Origin: Trichobilharzia regenti
Taxonomy: Eukaryota; Platyhelminthes; Trematoda; Strigeidida; Schistosomatidae
Assembly: GCA_944472135.2 (NCBI GenBank)
Contig: OX235270.1
Span: forward strand, 48,050,352-48,114,351
Direction: 5' to 3'
Length of the DNA stretch: 64,000 nt
Shown here piece after piece: positions 12,690-22,840 of this stretch; within the stretch, counting starts at the first letter, position 1, and each line of letters opens with the position of its first letter. A program made the position numbers and the translations under genes. A model generated the notes under the pieces. The model was not told the DNA's origin. It saw only the letters and a list, made by a program, of their open reading frames with translations, and searched no databases.

Positions 12690-13290
12690 AAAATGCTGTT
12701 AAACTGAATCCTTCGAAATGTCAGACTGTTATTTTCAGTTTCCCATGTAAACGAAGGTTAGGTGAAGGTGTTAATTCCTATGATCGTTGCAAAATTGATA
12801 ACAGTGATATGGAAATCAAGTCTGACTTTAAGTATCTCGGACTAATTCATCACAGCGTATTGGGCCTAAATGTATACCACATGCAGGCATAATGTTTATG
12901 AGCTAGGTATGCAAATCAAGGTAAACGCTTGTACGATACACTCATTATTTATAAAAGTAACTCGTACGTGAGAACTATGGTTTGATCAGTTATACAACGT
13001 TTAATACATTCAGACACAACTAACCTACGATGCTTATTTCTATGACGCATTACCTAAAGCTACGTAGTTACCTTAAAGTGGCTTCCGCTGAATGTAATCT
13101 CCTATAGCTACTACCTTAGTGTGCAACTTAACGTTATCTTTGAATAACGAAGTAAAAGCGGAAATTCTGAGAACTTTCGTGGTGAAAAGATCGCCTCCTA
13201 CTCCGAAAAGTTAAATATACCCTAGTCTCCACAAAAACGTTCAGAGGTATTCATCCTAGCACCTCAAACGACTCACTATTTGCAGTCATT
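12690..13290 (+). mobile_element. degraded LINE reverse-transcriptase C-terminal remnant
   Basis: Broken plus-strand frames show VKLNPSKCQTVIFSF followed by ...KSDFKYLGLIHH, the post-catalytic signature of CR1/Jockey-type RTs (thumb region, 'FKYLG'). Stops and frameshifts follow and nothing intact remains. The 3' end is not defined. Confidence 0.55.
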
Positions 13291-13903
13291 TAAAAAGTAA
13301 AAATAAACTTACCGATGGCAGCTTGCTTATGATTTCTAGATATCATAATGTACCATGACGAAAACGCTATATCCATGCGGTTATAACAGTCAGATGCGCA
13401 AAGTTAGTCAGAAACACAACAACCACGATTCTCAATCACAGAACATCCTACTTCGCTACCTAATCGTATAATCGTATCAATGGATGTTTCGCCAAAGAAA
13501 AGAAGACTACTGGTTCAAGGAAAATTTATTTCGAGTTTTTTAAAGACCAGGGACATCAGTGTTTATAGCCACGGAAAAATCACAACTTCGAGGAAATCAC
13601 CGATCGTAGATTACAACCCGAAATGTCATTCTTCCCAATTAATGTCTTACCTTTAACTGGGATAGATCGTACACTCACCAGATCGTCGTATTTTATCCGC
13701 TTTGAAAACCGTTTTGCAACCCATCGAATGGATGTTAACACTGGCTCTATTACGGGCAGTCCTAGTTCATGTATTTGGATCTAGTACATCAAGCAATAAT
13801 AAGCATAAGTAACACTCTTAAGGATTCCAGTTTCTTTTAGTTCCCCAAAATACAAACAAGCACAACAGATTCATACTTTTCATGCGGCTCAACCTTATTT
13901 GAC
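13291..13903. other. unassigned, no feature seen
   Basis: AT-rich, with no open frame of note and no recognised repeat. Confidence 0.4.
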
Positions 13904-14390
13904 TTAGATTCTCTCACAATACATTTTTTTAAGTGATAGCAGACACACTGATGGTATATTCACATTTTCAAAAAGCTTCAAAGCTTTTTCAACTTCAACC
14001 CAGGTTCTAAATTCTCCAGGATTATGTTCTTTGAAAACCTTGCTAATATCAACTTTGATCGTGCCCTCTTCACCAGATTTACTGGTAAATTGTTGCATGC
14101 TGTAGACATAAACTTGAAAGACATTAGTTTCCCAGATTTCTACATGTTAAATAACCAAATGAGCCAGCAACAAAACCTGCAACCAACAAATGAACTGGAA
14201 ACAACTGCTTCTACCAGCCAAACATCTTCATGTGCATGATTTCCAAAACTTCTACACATTGCCAATTCATTAACAGCTGAAAACCAACTAAAACACTGAA
14301 AGCCGCATAAATACAAGGTATGAAACAATTACACCGAAATGAACGCACTGACCTGGTAGTGAAAACTTTCCAAACCAAAAAATAATTCAT
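13904..14390 (-). CDS. probable small membrane-protein gene, four exons with micro-introns
   Basis: Proposed exons (minus): 14353-14390, 14215-14295, 14144-14176 and 13904-14099. Introns are 57, 38 and 44 nt; the last two fall in the tiny size class typical of schistosome 5' introns. Every intron is GT..AG and the phases agree, giving 115 codons. The product starts MNYFLVWKVFTTSVLVGFQL (hydrophobic, membrane-like) and ends in a soluble part containing GEEGTIKVDISKVFKEHNPG and ...NIPSVCLLSLKKMYCERI. I do not recognise the family. An alternative keeps 14144-14295 as one exon in another frame, which also enters the last exon in phase. The last exon is the most convincing part. A CpG-rich segment lies just upstream (14488-14530). 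Confidence 0.42.
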
Positions 14391-14487
14391 TTTAACAGCA
14401 ACGGAAACAAAAAATGAGGTGAAACGCAACATTTGTGAACAATACGCAACAAGATAAGCCGTGTATAACGGCAGGATAAACGGAACA

Positions 14488-14530
14488 ACAAACGCGTACA
14501 CGAACAGCGCGCGTGCACGCGCGAACTTTG
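14488..14530. promoter_or_regulatory. CpG-dense segment, putative promoter of the minus-strand small gene
   Basis: There is an unusual concentration of CG dinucleotides, including a perfect 16-bp palindrome CGCGCGTGCACGCGCG (14508-14523). It lies about 120 bp upstream of the proposed ATG at 14390. The promoter role is inferred from position and composition. Confidence 0.35.
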
Positions 14531-14805
14531 AAAAGAGAGTTAATTTTCACGCTCTTGTTTATAATTGGCTTTTGTTGTGTTATACGCTCCAAACGTCCAC
14601 AGATTTAACTTTAAATCAGTTTATTCTGATCGTAGTTAGTTTGCGTTTCAGATTTGAGTCTATTACTTATAGGAAGTTGTGTTCTTATAACATAATAGCT
14701 ACATATATCTATCTTTGTGCACTCATTAGCTTTTATCACTGATGTATAAAGGTTATATATACATTCGAAGTTGTATTTAATTTTTCCTGGTTTGTTTTAA
14801 ATAAA

Positions 14806-15978
14806 ATGCCTATCAAAAGAAACCACTGCGGAAGGGCTATGTGCCAGTTTCCAGTGGATGAGGGAATGCAGTGTGATAACTGCAAGAGATGGTTTCACAG
14901 TATGTGCACGAACCTTACTCCAGCAGCATACAAACGCTGCTGCAAACCTCTAGCAAACTGGTTGTGCAATGACTGCTGTAGTACAACTAAACTCCGTATT
15001 ACAGAAGCCATTACTACTCTCAGTGGGGCTTTAAAGCTCATGGACTGCAAGCGTCCTCCACCACAGAAGAATACCGACTATTGCTCAGATAACGATGACG
15101 TGACTAGCGTCATAGACAAAACAGCACATGTCCCCGATGCGACCTTGCCAATAAGTGAGTGCTCTACAGCACAGAAGAACACCCACTACATTCCAGACAC
15201 CCAGGTCTCCCCCACGATACTGGATAAGCCCTTCAGTGACAGTAATGGAAAGACTGCCGCGAAGAAGAGGCGTACCAGGGGTCGAAAACCTGCAGCTCCA
15301 GTCGCCCAGGGACTGGCGGAACAAGCCTCATCCACACCGGTGAGCAGCAGACAGACAAACCCCATTACGACTAGCGAGGAGGACGCCAATGAATGGCGCA
15401 CTGTAGTCTCTCGCAAAAAGCGAGATAAGGATAACACTTCGGCTACACCGCCCAAGAAGGATAGAAACACACTTACGCCTCAGGGCAAGAAAGTCACGGA
15501 AAGCAAACCCGATCTCTCTGACAGGTCTCTCATTCTCCACAAAGTGGAGGAGTCACTGGCCCTCGATCCTAAGGCCAGATTCGAGCATGACCTTAACTTG
15601 GTCAAGCCCCTTTTAGACAAGCTACTGCCACAAACAGTATCAGGCATTACTATACACAGCGTATACAGAATAGGCCAAAAGCCTGACCCTACAGTAAGTG
15701 AACCTGTACGTCTCCTCAAAGTCGTACTAAACTCTAAAGCAGAGAGGGATGCTATTCTAAGCAACTCTCATATTCTCAAAGGATCAGGGATATATGTCCG
15801 CGCTGACTTAAGCCTAGCAGACCGTGTCAAAAGACAGGCTGCGGCACTAGAATTAAGTGAGCGACGCCGGAACGGTGAAAAGAACCTTAAGATTAAGGGT
15901 TTTCGGGTTGTCCGAGTTCGCAGTTTAATGATCCCGAAACCTCTGTGGGTGGGCCGGGGAAGCACCAATCTGAATTAA
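14806..15978 (+). CDS. CR1-like ORF1 protein with PHD-type zinc finger
   Basis: The protein has 390 codons. The N-terminus carries Cys/His pairs in PHD-finger spacing (CGRAMCQF... CDNCKRWFHSMC ...WLCNDC, residues ~8-62), as in ORF1 of several CR1 elements, where it is thought to help the RNP or chromatin contacts. A basic, low-complexity middle follows (KKRRTRGRKP, residues ~146-155). The C-terminal ~150 residues (from ~245) resemble an RRM-like or helical ORF1 domain with LILHKVEES... and ...VRLLKVVL motifs. The frame overlaps the start of ORF2 by ~34 nt, which suggests translational coupling or a -1 arrangement. ORF1 is uninterrupted. The RNA-binding role is inferred from family position. 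Confidence 0.75.
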   Translation: MPIKRNHCGRAMCQFPVDEGMQCDNCKRWFHSMCTNLTPAAYKRCCKPLANWLCNDCCSTTKLRITEAITTLSGALKLMDCKRPPPQKNTDYCSDNDDVTSVIDKTAHVPDATLPISECSTAQKNTHYIPDTQVSPTILDKPFSDSNGKTAAKKRRTRGRKPAAPVAQGLAEQASSTPVSSRQTNPITTSEEDANEWRTVVSRKKRDKDNTSATPPKKDRNTLTPQGKKVTESKPDLSDRSLILHKVEESLALDPKARFEHDLNLVKPLLDKLLPQTVSGITIHSVYRIGQKPDPTVSEPVRLLKVVLNSKAERDAILSNSHILKGSGIYVRADLSLADRVKRQAAALELSERRRNGEKNLKIKGFRVVRVRSLMIPKPLWVGRGSTNLN

Positions 15979-16736
15979 CAGTCTGCTACACAAACGCCCG
16001 CAGCCTGTTAAATAAAAGGACTGAGCTGGCTAACATGATAGAAACCGGAAACCCGGATGTAATTATTATCACAGAGACATGGCTCACACCCGATGTCACT
16101 GACAACGAAGTTAACCTGCCAAACTTCGAAGTGCACAGGGTAGACCGACTAAACCGCAAAGGGGGTGGCGTAGTCATCTACCTCAAGAAAGGCTTAACCG
16201 TGCGTAGTATCGAAGCACTCGCCCACGAAAGTGAGTCGTGCGAACTTCTACGCTGCAGACTTAAATGCATAGGCCAAGACATTGACCTCATTGCTGTGTA
16301 CCGCAGTCCTGACTGCAGTGCAGACGACTTCCTAATAGAGAAGCTAGGCTCCTGGACTTCAAAATGTCGAAGTCTCGTAGTCGGCGACTTCAACGCCCCA
16401 ACAGTTGACTGGTCGAGCCTAACAACTCCATCTTCAGTCAACTCCTTTGATCATAAACTGCTAGAATCTAGTATATCGCTAGCCCTAGTCCAACATATCA
16501 TTAAGCCCACGCGCTATGACTCACAGCACTCATCGTCAACTCTGGACCTAGTGTTCTCTCACGGTGAGGACGTGGATCTCATACAACATCTTCCTCCGTT
16601 AGGAAGAAGTGACCATGCTGTGCTCACTTTCAAGTTCACAGCAACGGCAGCAAGGGCCAAAACCCCAGCTCGACCAAACGTTTGGAAAGCTGACATAAGT
16701 GCGATCGTCTCAGCAGCCAACTCAGTAAACTGGTAC
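15945..16736 (+). CDS. CR1-like ORF2, APE-type endonuclease domain
   Basis: Apurinic-endonuclease-like motifs occur in order: TNARSLLNKRTEL, VIIITETWL (catalytic Glu), VVGDFNAP (Asp/Asn) and RSDHAVL (the Asp-His pair). These make the target-site nick that primes reverse transcription. The frame runs to a stop at 16802, but codons after about 16736 belong to inserted sequence, and the ORF2 frame resumes at about 16943 with NPESQIEEAWNQFRQLY. The domain is therefore catalytically complete but disconnected from its RT. Confidence 0.75.
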
Positions 16737-16901
16737 ATTTCTGCAACAGAAACCAGCCATTTTTACAGGCATGAACATATGTACACTTATGAGAACTTAT
16801 AGAATATATAATATGATTTGTTAATTTAGAAATAAGTTGAATACTGGTAAATGTGAGAGAAACATTTAAAATGAAGTGTACAAATAAGGAAATAGATATA
16901 G

Positions 16902-16942
<41 letters not shown>
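16737..16942. repeat. ~205-bp TA-rich insertion with (TA)n, inside CR1 ORF2
   Basis: The sequence interrupts ORF2 between ...SAANSVNW and NPESQIEEAW. It ends in a (TA)~18 tract (about 16905-16941). Left and right flanks can be rejoined at 'tggta..c/tatcaacc', so a TA or TAT duplication is possible but cannot be proved next to (TA)n. No coding capacity and no terminal inverted repeats were seen. Confidence 0.6.
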
Positions 16943-16943
<1 letters not shown>

Positions 16944-17198
16944 ACCCAGAGTCCCAAATAGAAGAGGCATGGAACCAATTTAGGCAACTTTACGCCCAAG
17001 TAACTGTACCTTTCATCCCTTGGTCTGTTCCAAAGGGTCGGAAACATTCCCCCCACTTGGATAAACCGGGAGATTCGTAAGTTACTCAGACGTAAACGCA
17101 AATGTTGGAACCTGTTTGCAACACTTGAGACTTCTGAGACCAGAGAATTATTTAATACTGCTAGAAATAAAGCTATCGCAGAAATCCGCCAATCAAGG

Positions 17199-18956
17199 AT
17201 GAAGTTCGAGACACACCTGGCTCAAAATGCAAAGGCACAACCTAAGAAAATTTTCTCGTACTTAAATTTCAGGAATAAAACACCCAATGGTGTCCCAAAC
17301 CTGATTATTGACAAAGATACAATCGAAGAAGATCAAGAAAAAGCAGAAGCAATGGCAAACTACTTCTCCCAAGTCTTCACTCAGGAGTCATCACTGCCTA
17401 TAGGATCAGCTCTGGCTGCATCAGAAGAACATGGGATAGATTCCGTTGACATCGACCAAGGCATCGTGCTCAACTTCTTAATGAAACTAGATGCAGGGAA
17501 ATCAATGGGTCCTGACAATCTTCATCCAAGGCTTCTCAAGGAGCTATCAGCCCACATAGCCGGCCCCTTGACCACGATCTTCAAGCTATCTCTCCTAAAT
17601 GGAGTGTTGCCACGTGATTGGAAAGACGCCATAGTAACCCCCATACACAAAGGAGGATCAAGACAAAGCCCTTCAAATTACAGGCCTATCAGTCTCACCA
17701 GCACTTTAATCAAGACACTGGAAAGAATTATCAAGAAAAGCATCATGGCTTATCTGGAAAATAGCAGCTTGTTATCTGGAGCACAGCATGGCTTCCGGAG
17801 GAACCTCTCATGCCTGTCAAATCTCCTGACTGCAAGAGAAAGCTGGGTCAAATCAAAGGACAACAGAAGACCCGTTGACGTCGTCTTCATAGACTTCAGT
17901 AAAGCCTTTGATAAAGTACCTCACAAAAGACTACTCATGAAATTGGAAAGTCTTGGTATCAAAGGCAGACTACTAGACTGGCTCAGGGAATTCCTCATAG
18001 ATAGGAGGCAGAGGGTTAGGATCAACTCAAAACTCTCCTCCTGGACAGCAGTAAGTAGCGGAGTGCCACAAGGCACGGTTCTCGGTCCTCTCCTTTTTAT
18101 TCTGTATATCAATGAGTTACCTCTGCTCACCGACTCCCCTATGGTCCTATACGCAGATGACTTAAAAATTTGGAGAGAGCTGAAGGGCAACAGTGATACG
18201 TCCACGTTGCAAGAGGACCTCAACAAATTGTCGGAGTGGTCTGTTGAATGGATGCTCCCGATCAATGTGGCAAAATGTGCAACCATGCGCATTGGACAAG
18301 CAAGCACAAGCCCCTACGAACTAGAGGGAATAACACTTCCATCAGTTCAGACTCACTTGGACTTAGGTGTCATAGTTAGCCACGACTTAAAAACTACAGC
18401 ACACTGTCGCGCGGTGGCTGCACGTAGTTTCAGGTCCTTATGGGCGATTCGCAGAGCCTTTACAAGAATTACCAGAGATATGTTCACCTCCTTATACACA
18501 TCTCTGGTTAGGTCAAGACTGGAAAACTGCATCCAGGCCGCCAGTCCGTGTCTAAAAGGGGATTCACACATTCTAGAAAGTGTTCAAAGGAAGGCAACAC
18601 GTATGGTTCACGGCATAGCTAACTTATCATACGAGGAAAGACTAGATAGTTTAAATCTCTTCTCACTGTCATACCGTAGGCAGAGAGGAGATTTAATCAC
18701 AATGTTTAAAATTTTAAATAATGACTACGGACCTGACCTATTCTCTCTTTTCCTTCCCACCAGGTCGGAACACCTTAGAGGACATAGCAGGAAAGTTCAA
18801 AAGCCAAGGAGAAATCATATTGCTGTTGAGTACTGGTTCTCACATCGAGTCATAAACTCTTGGAACCGACTCCCAGAAGAAGTGGTGTCTGCAACCTCAA
18901 CTGATTCGTTCAAGAAGGGTTTGGACAACCACAGAAATCTACTAGAAAAGGATTAA
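17199..18956 (+). CDS. CR1-like ORF2, reverse transcriptase
   Basis: The frame is open for 585 codons from the first Met, and in truth from about 17052 (NREIRKLLRRKRKCWNLF). RT motifs in order are: GPDNLHPRLLKEL, TPIHKGGS...NYRPISLTS, GFRRNLSC, VVFIDFSKAFDKVPH (first catalytic Asp), SGVPQGTVLGPLLFILYI, VLYADDLKIW (catalytic pair, codons at about 18147-18158) and HLDLGVIVSHDLK, then the CR1 C-terminal domain ending ...LPEEVVSATSTDSFKKGLD. No stops or frameshifts were seen. It performs target-primed reverse transcription and could act in trans even though its own endonuclease is split off. Confidence 0.85.
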   Translation: MKFETHLAQNAKAQPKKIFSYLNFRNKTPNGVPNLIIDKDTIEEDQEKAEAMANYFSQVFTQESSLPIGSALAASEEHGIDSVDIDQGIVLNFLMKLDAGKSMGPDNLHPRLLKELSAHIAGPLTTIFKLSLLNGVLPRDWKDAIVTPIHKGGSRQSPSNYRPISLTSTLIKTLERIIKKSIMAYLENSSLLSGAQHGFRRNLSCLSNLLTARESWVKSKDNRRPVDVVFIDFSKAFDKVPHKRLLMKLESLGIKGRLLDWLREFLIDRRQRVRINSKLSSWTAVSSGVPQGTVLGPLLFILYINELPLLTDSPMVLYADDLKIWRELKGNSDTSTLQEDLNKLSEWSVEWMLPINVAKCATMRIGQASTSPYELEGITLPSVQTHLDLGVIVSHDLKTTAHCRAVAARSFRSLWAIRRAFTRITRDMFTSLYTSLVRSRLENCIQAASPCLKGDSHILESVQRKATRMVHGIANLSYEERLDSLNLFSLSYRRQRGDLITMFKILNNDYGPDLFSLFLPTRSEHLRGHSRKVQKPRRNHIAVEYWFSHRVINSWNRLPEEVVSATSTDSFKKGLDNHRNLLEKD

Positions 18957-19003
18957 CATAGGCTGCAAGCCTTCTATCCTCAACCAATAAATCTGAAATC
19001 TGA

Positions 19004-19550
19004 AGAGCTACGGAACTGCAACCCAACATGGCAGACTGACATGGACGAAAATGACCTTCGAGCGTCTCACTCCACCAATGACCTTGATAAGTACGGATAA
19101 TTTCAGCCCTAGTAAATCACTTGATTATCTCACTCGCGGGCACTCAAAATTACGGCCGTCCACAGGCTGTACTGACTGGTTGTTTCGAGGTCATTTTTCT
19201 TTGGTGTCTATTCTTTACTCTTCCCCAAAAGAATATTGAGACTGCTAAACGCAAAGTTTTTCTTATAAAATTGAGCATTTGCATCATTGTTTAGCAGGTG
19301 TAATATCTGTTCATCCAAACATGCCGATTTATCGCTGTTGATCGGTTGAAAGTTGTGCTCTTGTGCTTTTGGGTCCATAAAGCCCTTTTAATTCGAAAAG
19401 TTGCATTACCGTTGCGGGTTCTGCAGTTGTTGCTACGTTACATCCTTAATCCTAGAAAAATAATCTGAGTAAGTCGTTACAATTGTAACGACTAAAATTT
19501 TGTTAAAGATGGTGTGTTTCCGAATCCAACCAAACTAGCGCAGTACTGCC
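19004..19550. other. unassigned spacer with dispersed repeat fragments
   Basis: It contains the inverted copy of the 8922-8982 repeat at 19105-19165 (minus orientation). Next to it, 'ggttgtttcgaggtcatttt' (about 19178-19197) recurs at about 34252-34271. No gene was recognised. Confidence 0.45.
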
Positions 19551-19570
19551 ACGTACGTATTGTATTATTA

Positions 19571-21010
19571 TTACACTACCCTTGGGTTCCTAGCGGAACA
19601 TAGGGCTTCAACTGCACGTCTCCACTTGCTTCTGTCTTCTGCTGTACTTTTAACCTGCATCCATGCTAGTCCATACTCGTTCAACTCCTCTTCACACGAT
19701 CTCCTACATGTCATCCTTGCACTGATGCCCCACTCGCCGCTTCCCTTTCGGGTTCCACTCGACCAATGGCCTGACGCGCGCGCGATGTCACCCAGCGGCG
19801 GCCTCCTCAGCGAGTGTCCAATCCATCTGCACTTTCTCCTGCATATTTGTTGGGCGATTGGTTTGTTCTTGTTTTGTTTGTTCCCATAGTTTCTTGTTGG
19901 TGATTCTTTCCGGCCCGGCCATCTGATCTTCAGTATAGATCCAGCGAGGACAGTTGTTGATAAATGTCTGCAACAGGCTTTTGGAAATATTCTTTGTGAC
20001 CCGCCCGCCAAGTTTCTGATCCGTATAGAAGAGCTGACTGACTTGACGTTTGTATTGAAAATCCGACCGAATTTTGTTGTTGATGCTGGCTGAGTGACGA
20101 AGATTTCCTTCAAGATTGGTTTCAGGTTGATGAATGTGTTTCTCGCTCGCCTTCCCGATTCTCGCTCGATTTGACATCCTCGTCCGTTCCGACTGCCTGC
20201 AGTTGAGACAATGCTCCCTAGATAAGTGAGTGAATGAAGCGGATATAGGGTCAGGCTGGAAAAAAGCTAGCGGCGGTCAAACAAAAACTTGGCATCAGTC
20301 AATGAAATCCACAACAGTTGGTCTAAGCCACGTAGGACGGTGTAGACTTCCAGGCTGGGGTCCTCGGGACGGTAAAAATCTATGGTTGGAAACAATTGGT
20401 GACATGGCTCAAAATCGTTCTCAGTGGCGCAGATGCATCCACTCCCTGTGACTTATGATCTTCAATGAAACTGTTTTGTATTTCTTTATTACTTCTTTGT
20501 CTCACACCTCTGTTCACGGTTTCTATTATGCTTTTCTTGTACTTTCTTCTCTTGCTTCGCGTGCTACACGGAATGTGGCGACTTGAACTTCCGCACATTT
20601 GTGCAAAGTTCTATGTCGAAAACAGACAGACAGAGTGAATGAAGCAGCCTCTTTCAAATCCCTCCCGTCGATGGTGACTGGCGCTGGATGTTGTTGTTGT
20701 TGGTTGGTTGGTTATTTCCATAACCTCCGTCTTGTCTTTGTTTACTTGGAGTCCTGTCTTTACTGCTTCTTCGACCAGTTTGTTGGTTTTCGTTTGTAAG
20801 TCTTCGATATTGTGTGACATTAAACATAAATCATCCACGCGCGAAATCCAGGTCTTCTAGTTTCTTCACGTCAGTCCAGGATATCCCTGTCTTCTCGTTT
20901 TCCACTGTCTGACGCATAATCCAGTCCACCACAATTAGGAATATCATTGGTGATAATAGGCACTCCTGTCTGACTCCTGTGTTTACTCCAAACGCCTCGC
21001 TGAGTTTTCC
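19571..21010 (-). pseudogene. B1 RT, catalytic and C-terminal part (broken, interrupted)
   Basis: Minus-strand fragments continue the RT begun at 25931-28153. They include KLSEAFGVNTGVRQECLLSP, then LEDLDF followed by a frameshift exactly where the catalytic (F/Y)ADD should be (about 20835-20850, plus-strand 'catccacgcgcgaaatccag'), then NKLVEEAVKTGLQVNKDKTE. After the A'' insertion comes the C-terminus: RRKCRWIGHSLRRPPLGDIA, RRSCEEELNEYGLAWMQVKS and AVEALCSARNP. Identical disruption at the catalytic site occurs in copy B2 (34982-36062), while B3 (39276) retains FADD. Confidence 0.8.
20240..20632 (+). mobile_element. RTE family A copy A'', 5'-truncated, nested in B1
   Basis: It starts within the C-terminal coding part (GSGWKKASGGQTKTW ... 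QNRSQWRRCIHSL, stop at about 20451) and runs through the 3' UTR to a CAGACAGACA tail. A 12-bp target-site duplication GAGTGAATGAAG flanks it exactly (20228-20239 and 20633-20644). The uninterrupted B sequence is seen in copy B2 at about 35641-35665. Orientation is opposite to its host. Confidence 0.9.
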
Positions 21011-21383
21011 GTTGTATGTCTGTCTGTTTTCGACATAAAACTTTGCACATGTGTGCGGCAGTTCAAGTCGCCACACTCCATGTAGCACACAAAGTAAGAG
21101 AAGAAAGTCCAAGAAAGGCATAATAGAGACAGTAAACAGAGGTGTGAGACAAAGGAGTAGTAACGAAGAACAATGCAGTCTCATTGGAAGTCATAAGTCA
21201 CAGGGATTGGATGCATCTGCGCCACTGAGAACGATTTTGAGCCATGTCACCAATTGTTTCCTACCATTGGTTTTTACCGTCCCGAGGACCCCAACCAGGA
21301 AGTCTACACCTTCCTACATGGCTTAAACTAACTGTTGTAGATTTCATTGACTGGTGCCATGTTTTTTTTTGACCTCCACTAGC

Positions 21384-22834
21384 TCATTTCCAGCCTGATC
21401 CTGTATCCGCTAACATAGCTCGTCGAGGAAGGCGATGACTAGGCATACGTAACACATATCCTAACCATCTCAGTCTTTGTAGCTTCACAACTTCGTCGAT
21501 TGATTTCCCCTCCTTACCTAGAACTCGACGCCTAACCTCAATATCGCTCATCTTATTATGCCACTTCACACGGCAAATAGAGCGCAGGCACCTATGATCA
21601 AAGACAGCTAATCTTTTCATGTCTTCCACTCTCAATGGCCAGGTCTCACAGTTGGTCATAAAGAGGGACGGAGCGAACTGATGAGCATTACACCCACCCT
21701 TTGGTCGATAGCCAGCCAGATTTCACGTCTACGCCAGAGACGGCGTAAACTGGCATATGCAAAACTAGCTCTCTGTGTCCGTGCTGAGATTTCGTCAGAG
21801 ATCAACCCGTTGGCACTAGCTGATGGTACTTCTCAAATAAGTGAAGCGGTCAACGTGCTCTACCACTTCACTCCCTATTTCTAATCTAGGAGTCGCTGCA
21901 GTCCAGTCTTGTAACATCATCTTGCATTTGGCGGGAGCGAATCGCATGCCAAACATTCGTAGATTGCAGCTCAAGGTGTTCAGAAGACTGCATTTTGTCA
22001 GCGTCTTCGCCTAGAATGACTACATCGTCTGCATATTCCAAGTCAACGAGATTATTCCCTGGTAGCAAGTCAACCCCTGAGTCGCTGAAGTCACTTAGGG
22101 TTAAGTCCATTAGTACATCTATGATGAAGTTGAATAGAAAAGGGGATAATGGGCATCCTTGACGGACACCACTAGTCGTCACCAGTTCAGATGACAACTC
22201 ACCGTAAGCCCTCACCTGGCTGTATGAGTACGAGTGGAGTGCCTTAATCAGTGCAATGTATTTTCTCGAAATTCCCTTTACAGCCAAGCATCTCCAGAGA
22301 ACCTCTCGGTCGACAGAGTCGAATGCTGCCTTTAGGTCAAGGAATATAGTGATTGTTGGGCGCCGGTAAGAATGCTTATGTTCTAGAATCTGTCGGAGGG
22401 TGAAGATATGATCAATACACCCTCTTCCTGGTCTAAAGCCTGCCTGGCTTTCTCGTGTTTGTGCCTCTCGAGCACCACTTAGTCAACGCATGTTTATTGA
22501 GCCTAGGACTTTAGATACTGTATTAGTCAAGCTAATCCCTCTGTGATTATCACAGGAAGACTTGTCTCCCTTCTTGTATATGGGGATAATCAGTGACTTA
22601 CACCAACTATATGGGACTTCCTCTGATTATCAGACGCTGCCTAGAACCTCAGTTAATGCAGACAGTAAACTGTCTCCGCCGTACTTAAATACCTTTGGAG
22701 TCATTCCATCAGGTCCCGCTGCTTTGCCTAGTTTCAGATTGGTAACAGCTTTAGAAACCTCAGTTAGGGAAGGAGGACCTGTGTCTATATCCCATTCGGG
22801 TGTGTGCTGGGTGGCGGGGAGGTTCAGTGTGGCT
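21384..22834 (-). pseudogene. A1 reverse transcriptase (frameshifted)
   Basis: The minus-strand RT starts with PTATLNLPATQHTPEWDIDT at the insertion border. It continues through the KYGGDSLLSALTEVL region, KGISRKYIALIKALHSYS, TSGVRQGCPLSPFLFNFIID and LVDLEYADDVVILGEDADKM (catalytic Asp pair intact), and ends with WPLRVEDMKRLAVFDHRCLR and VVKLQRLRWLGYVLRMPSHR. A frameshift after the YADD region and others near the C-terminus make it a pseudogene. It joins the endonuclease part (24728-25925) once the nested copy is removed. Confidence 0.82.
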
Positions 22835-22840
22835 GTAGGC

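Larger units (their letters stand above)
14780..19003 (+). mobile_element. CR1/SR1-like non-LTR retrotransposon, nearly full length
   Basis: The order is ORF1 (14806-15978), an overlapping ORF2 with APE endonuclease (from 15945), RT (to 18956) and a ~45-bp 3' UTR that ends in a directly repeated 'aatctgaaatctgaa' (about 18988-19002). Short 3' octamer-type repeats are characteristic of the CR1 clade. ORF1 and the RT are intact, so the copy is recent. The endonuclease-RT linker is broken by a TA-rich insertion at about 16737-16942 and a frame change near 17040. The 5' boundary is not defined and no target-site duplication was found, which is usual for CR1. Confidence 0.85.

Noticed and set aside
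19571..20113. Long minus-strand frame as a host gene
   Set aside because: It is the C-terminal part of the RTE-B RT; the same sequence recurs at 34991-35629, 53263-53735 and 39988-40341.
22562..22840. Open reading frame continuous with the A' RT, giving an apparent 683-codon protein with a start at 22562
   Set aside because: This part is the antisense of A1 RT codons; the true A' element begins at 22841, next to the GTAGGC duplication. The open frame across the junction is accidental.
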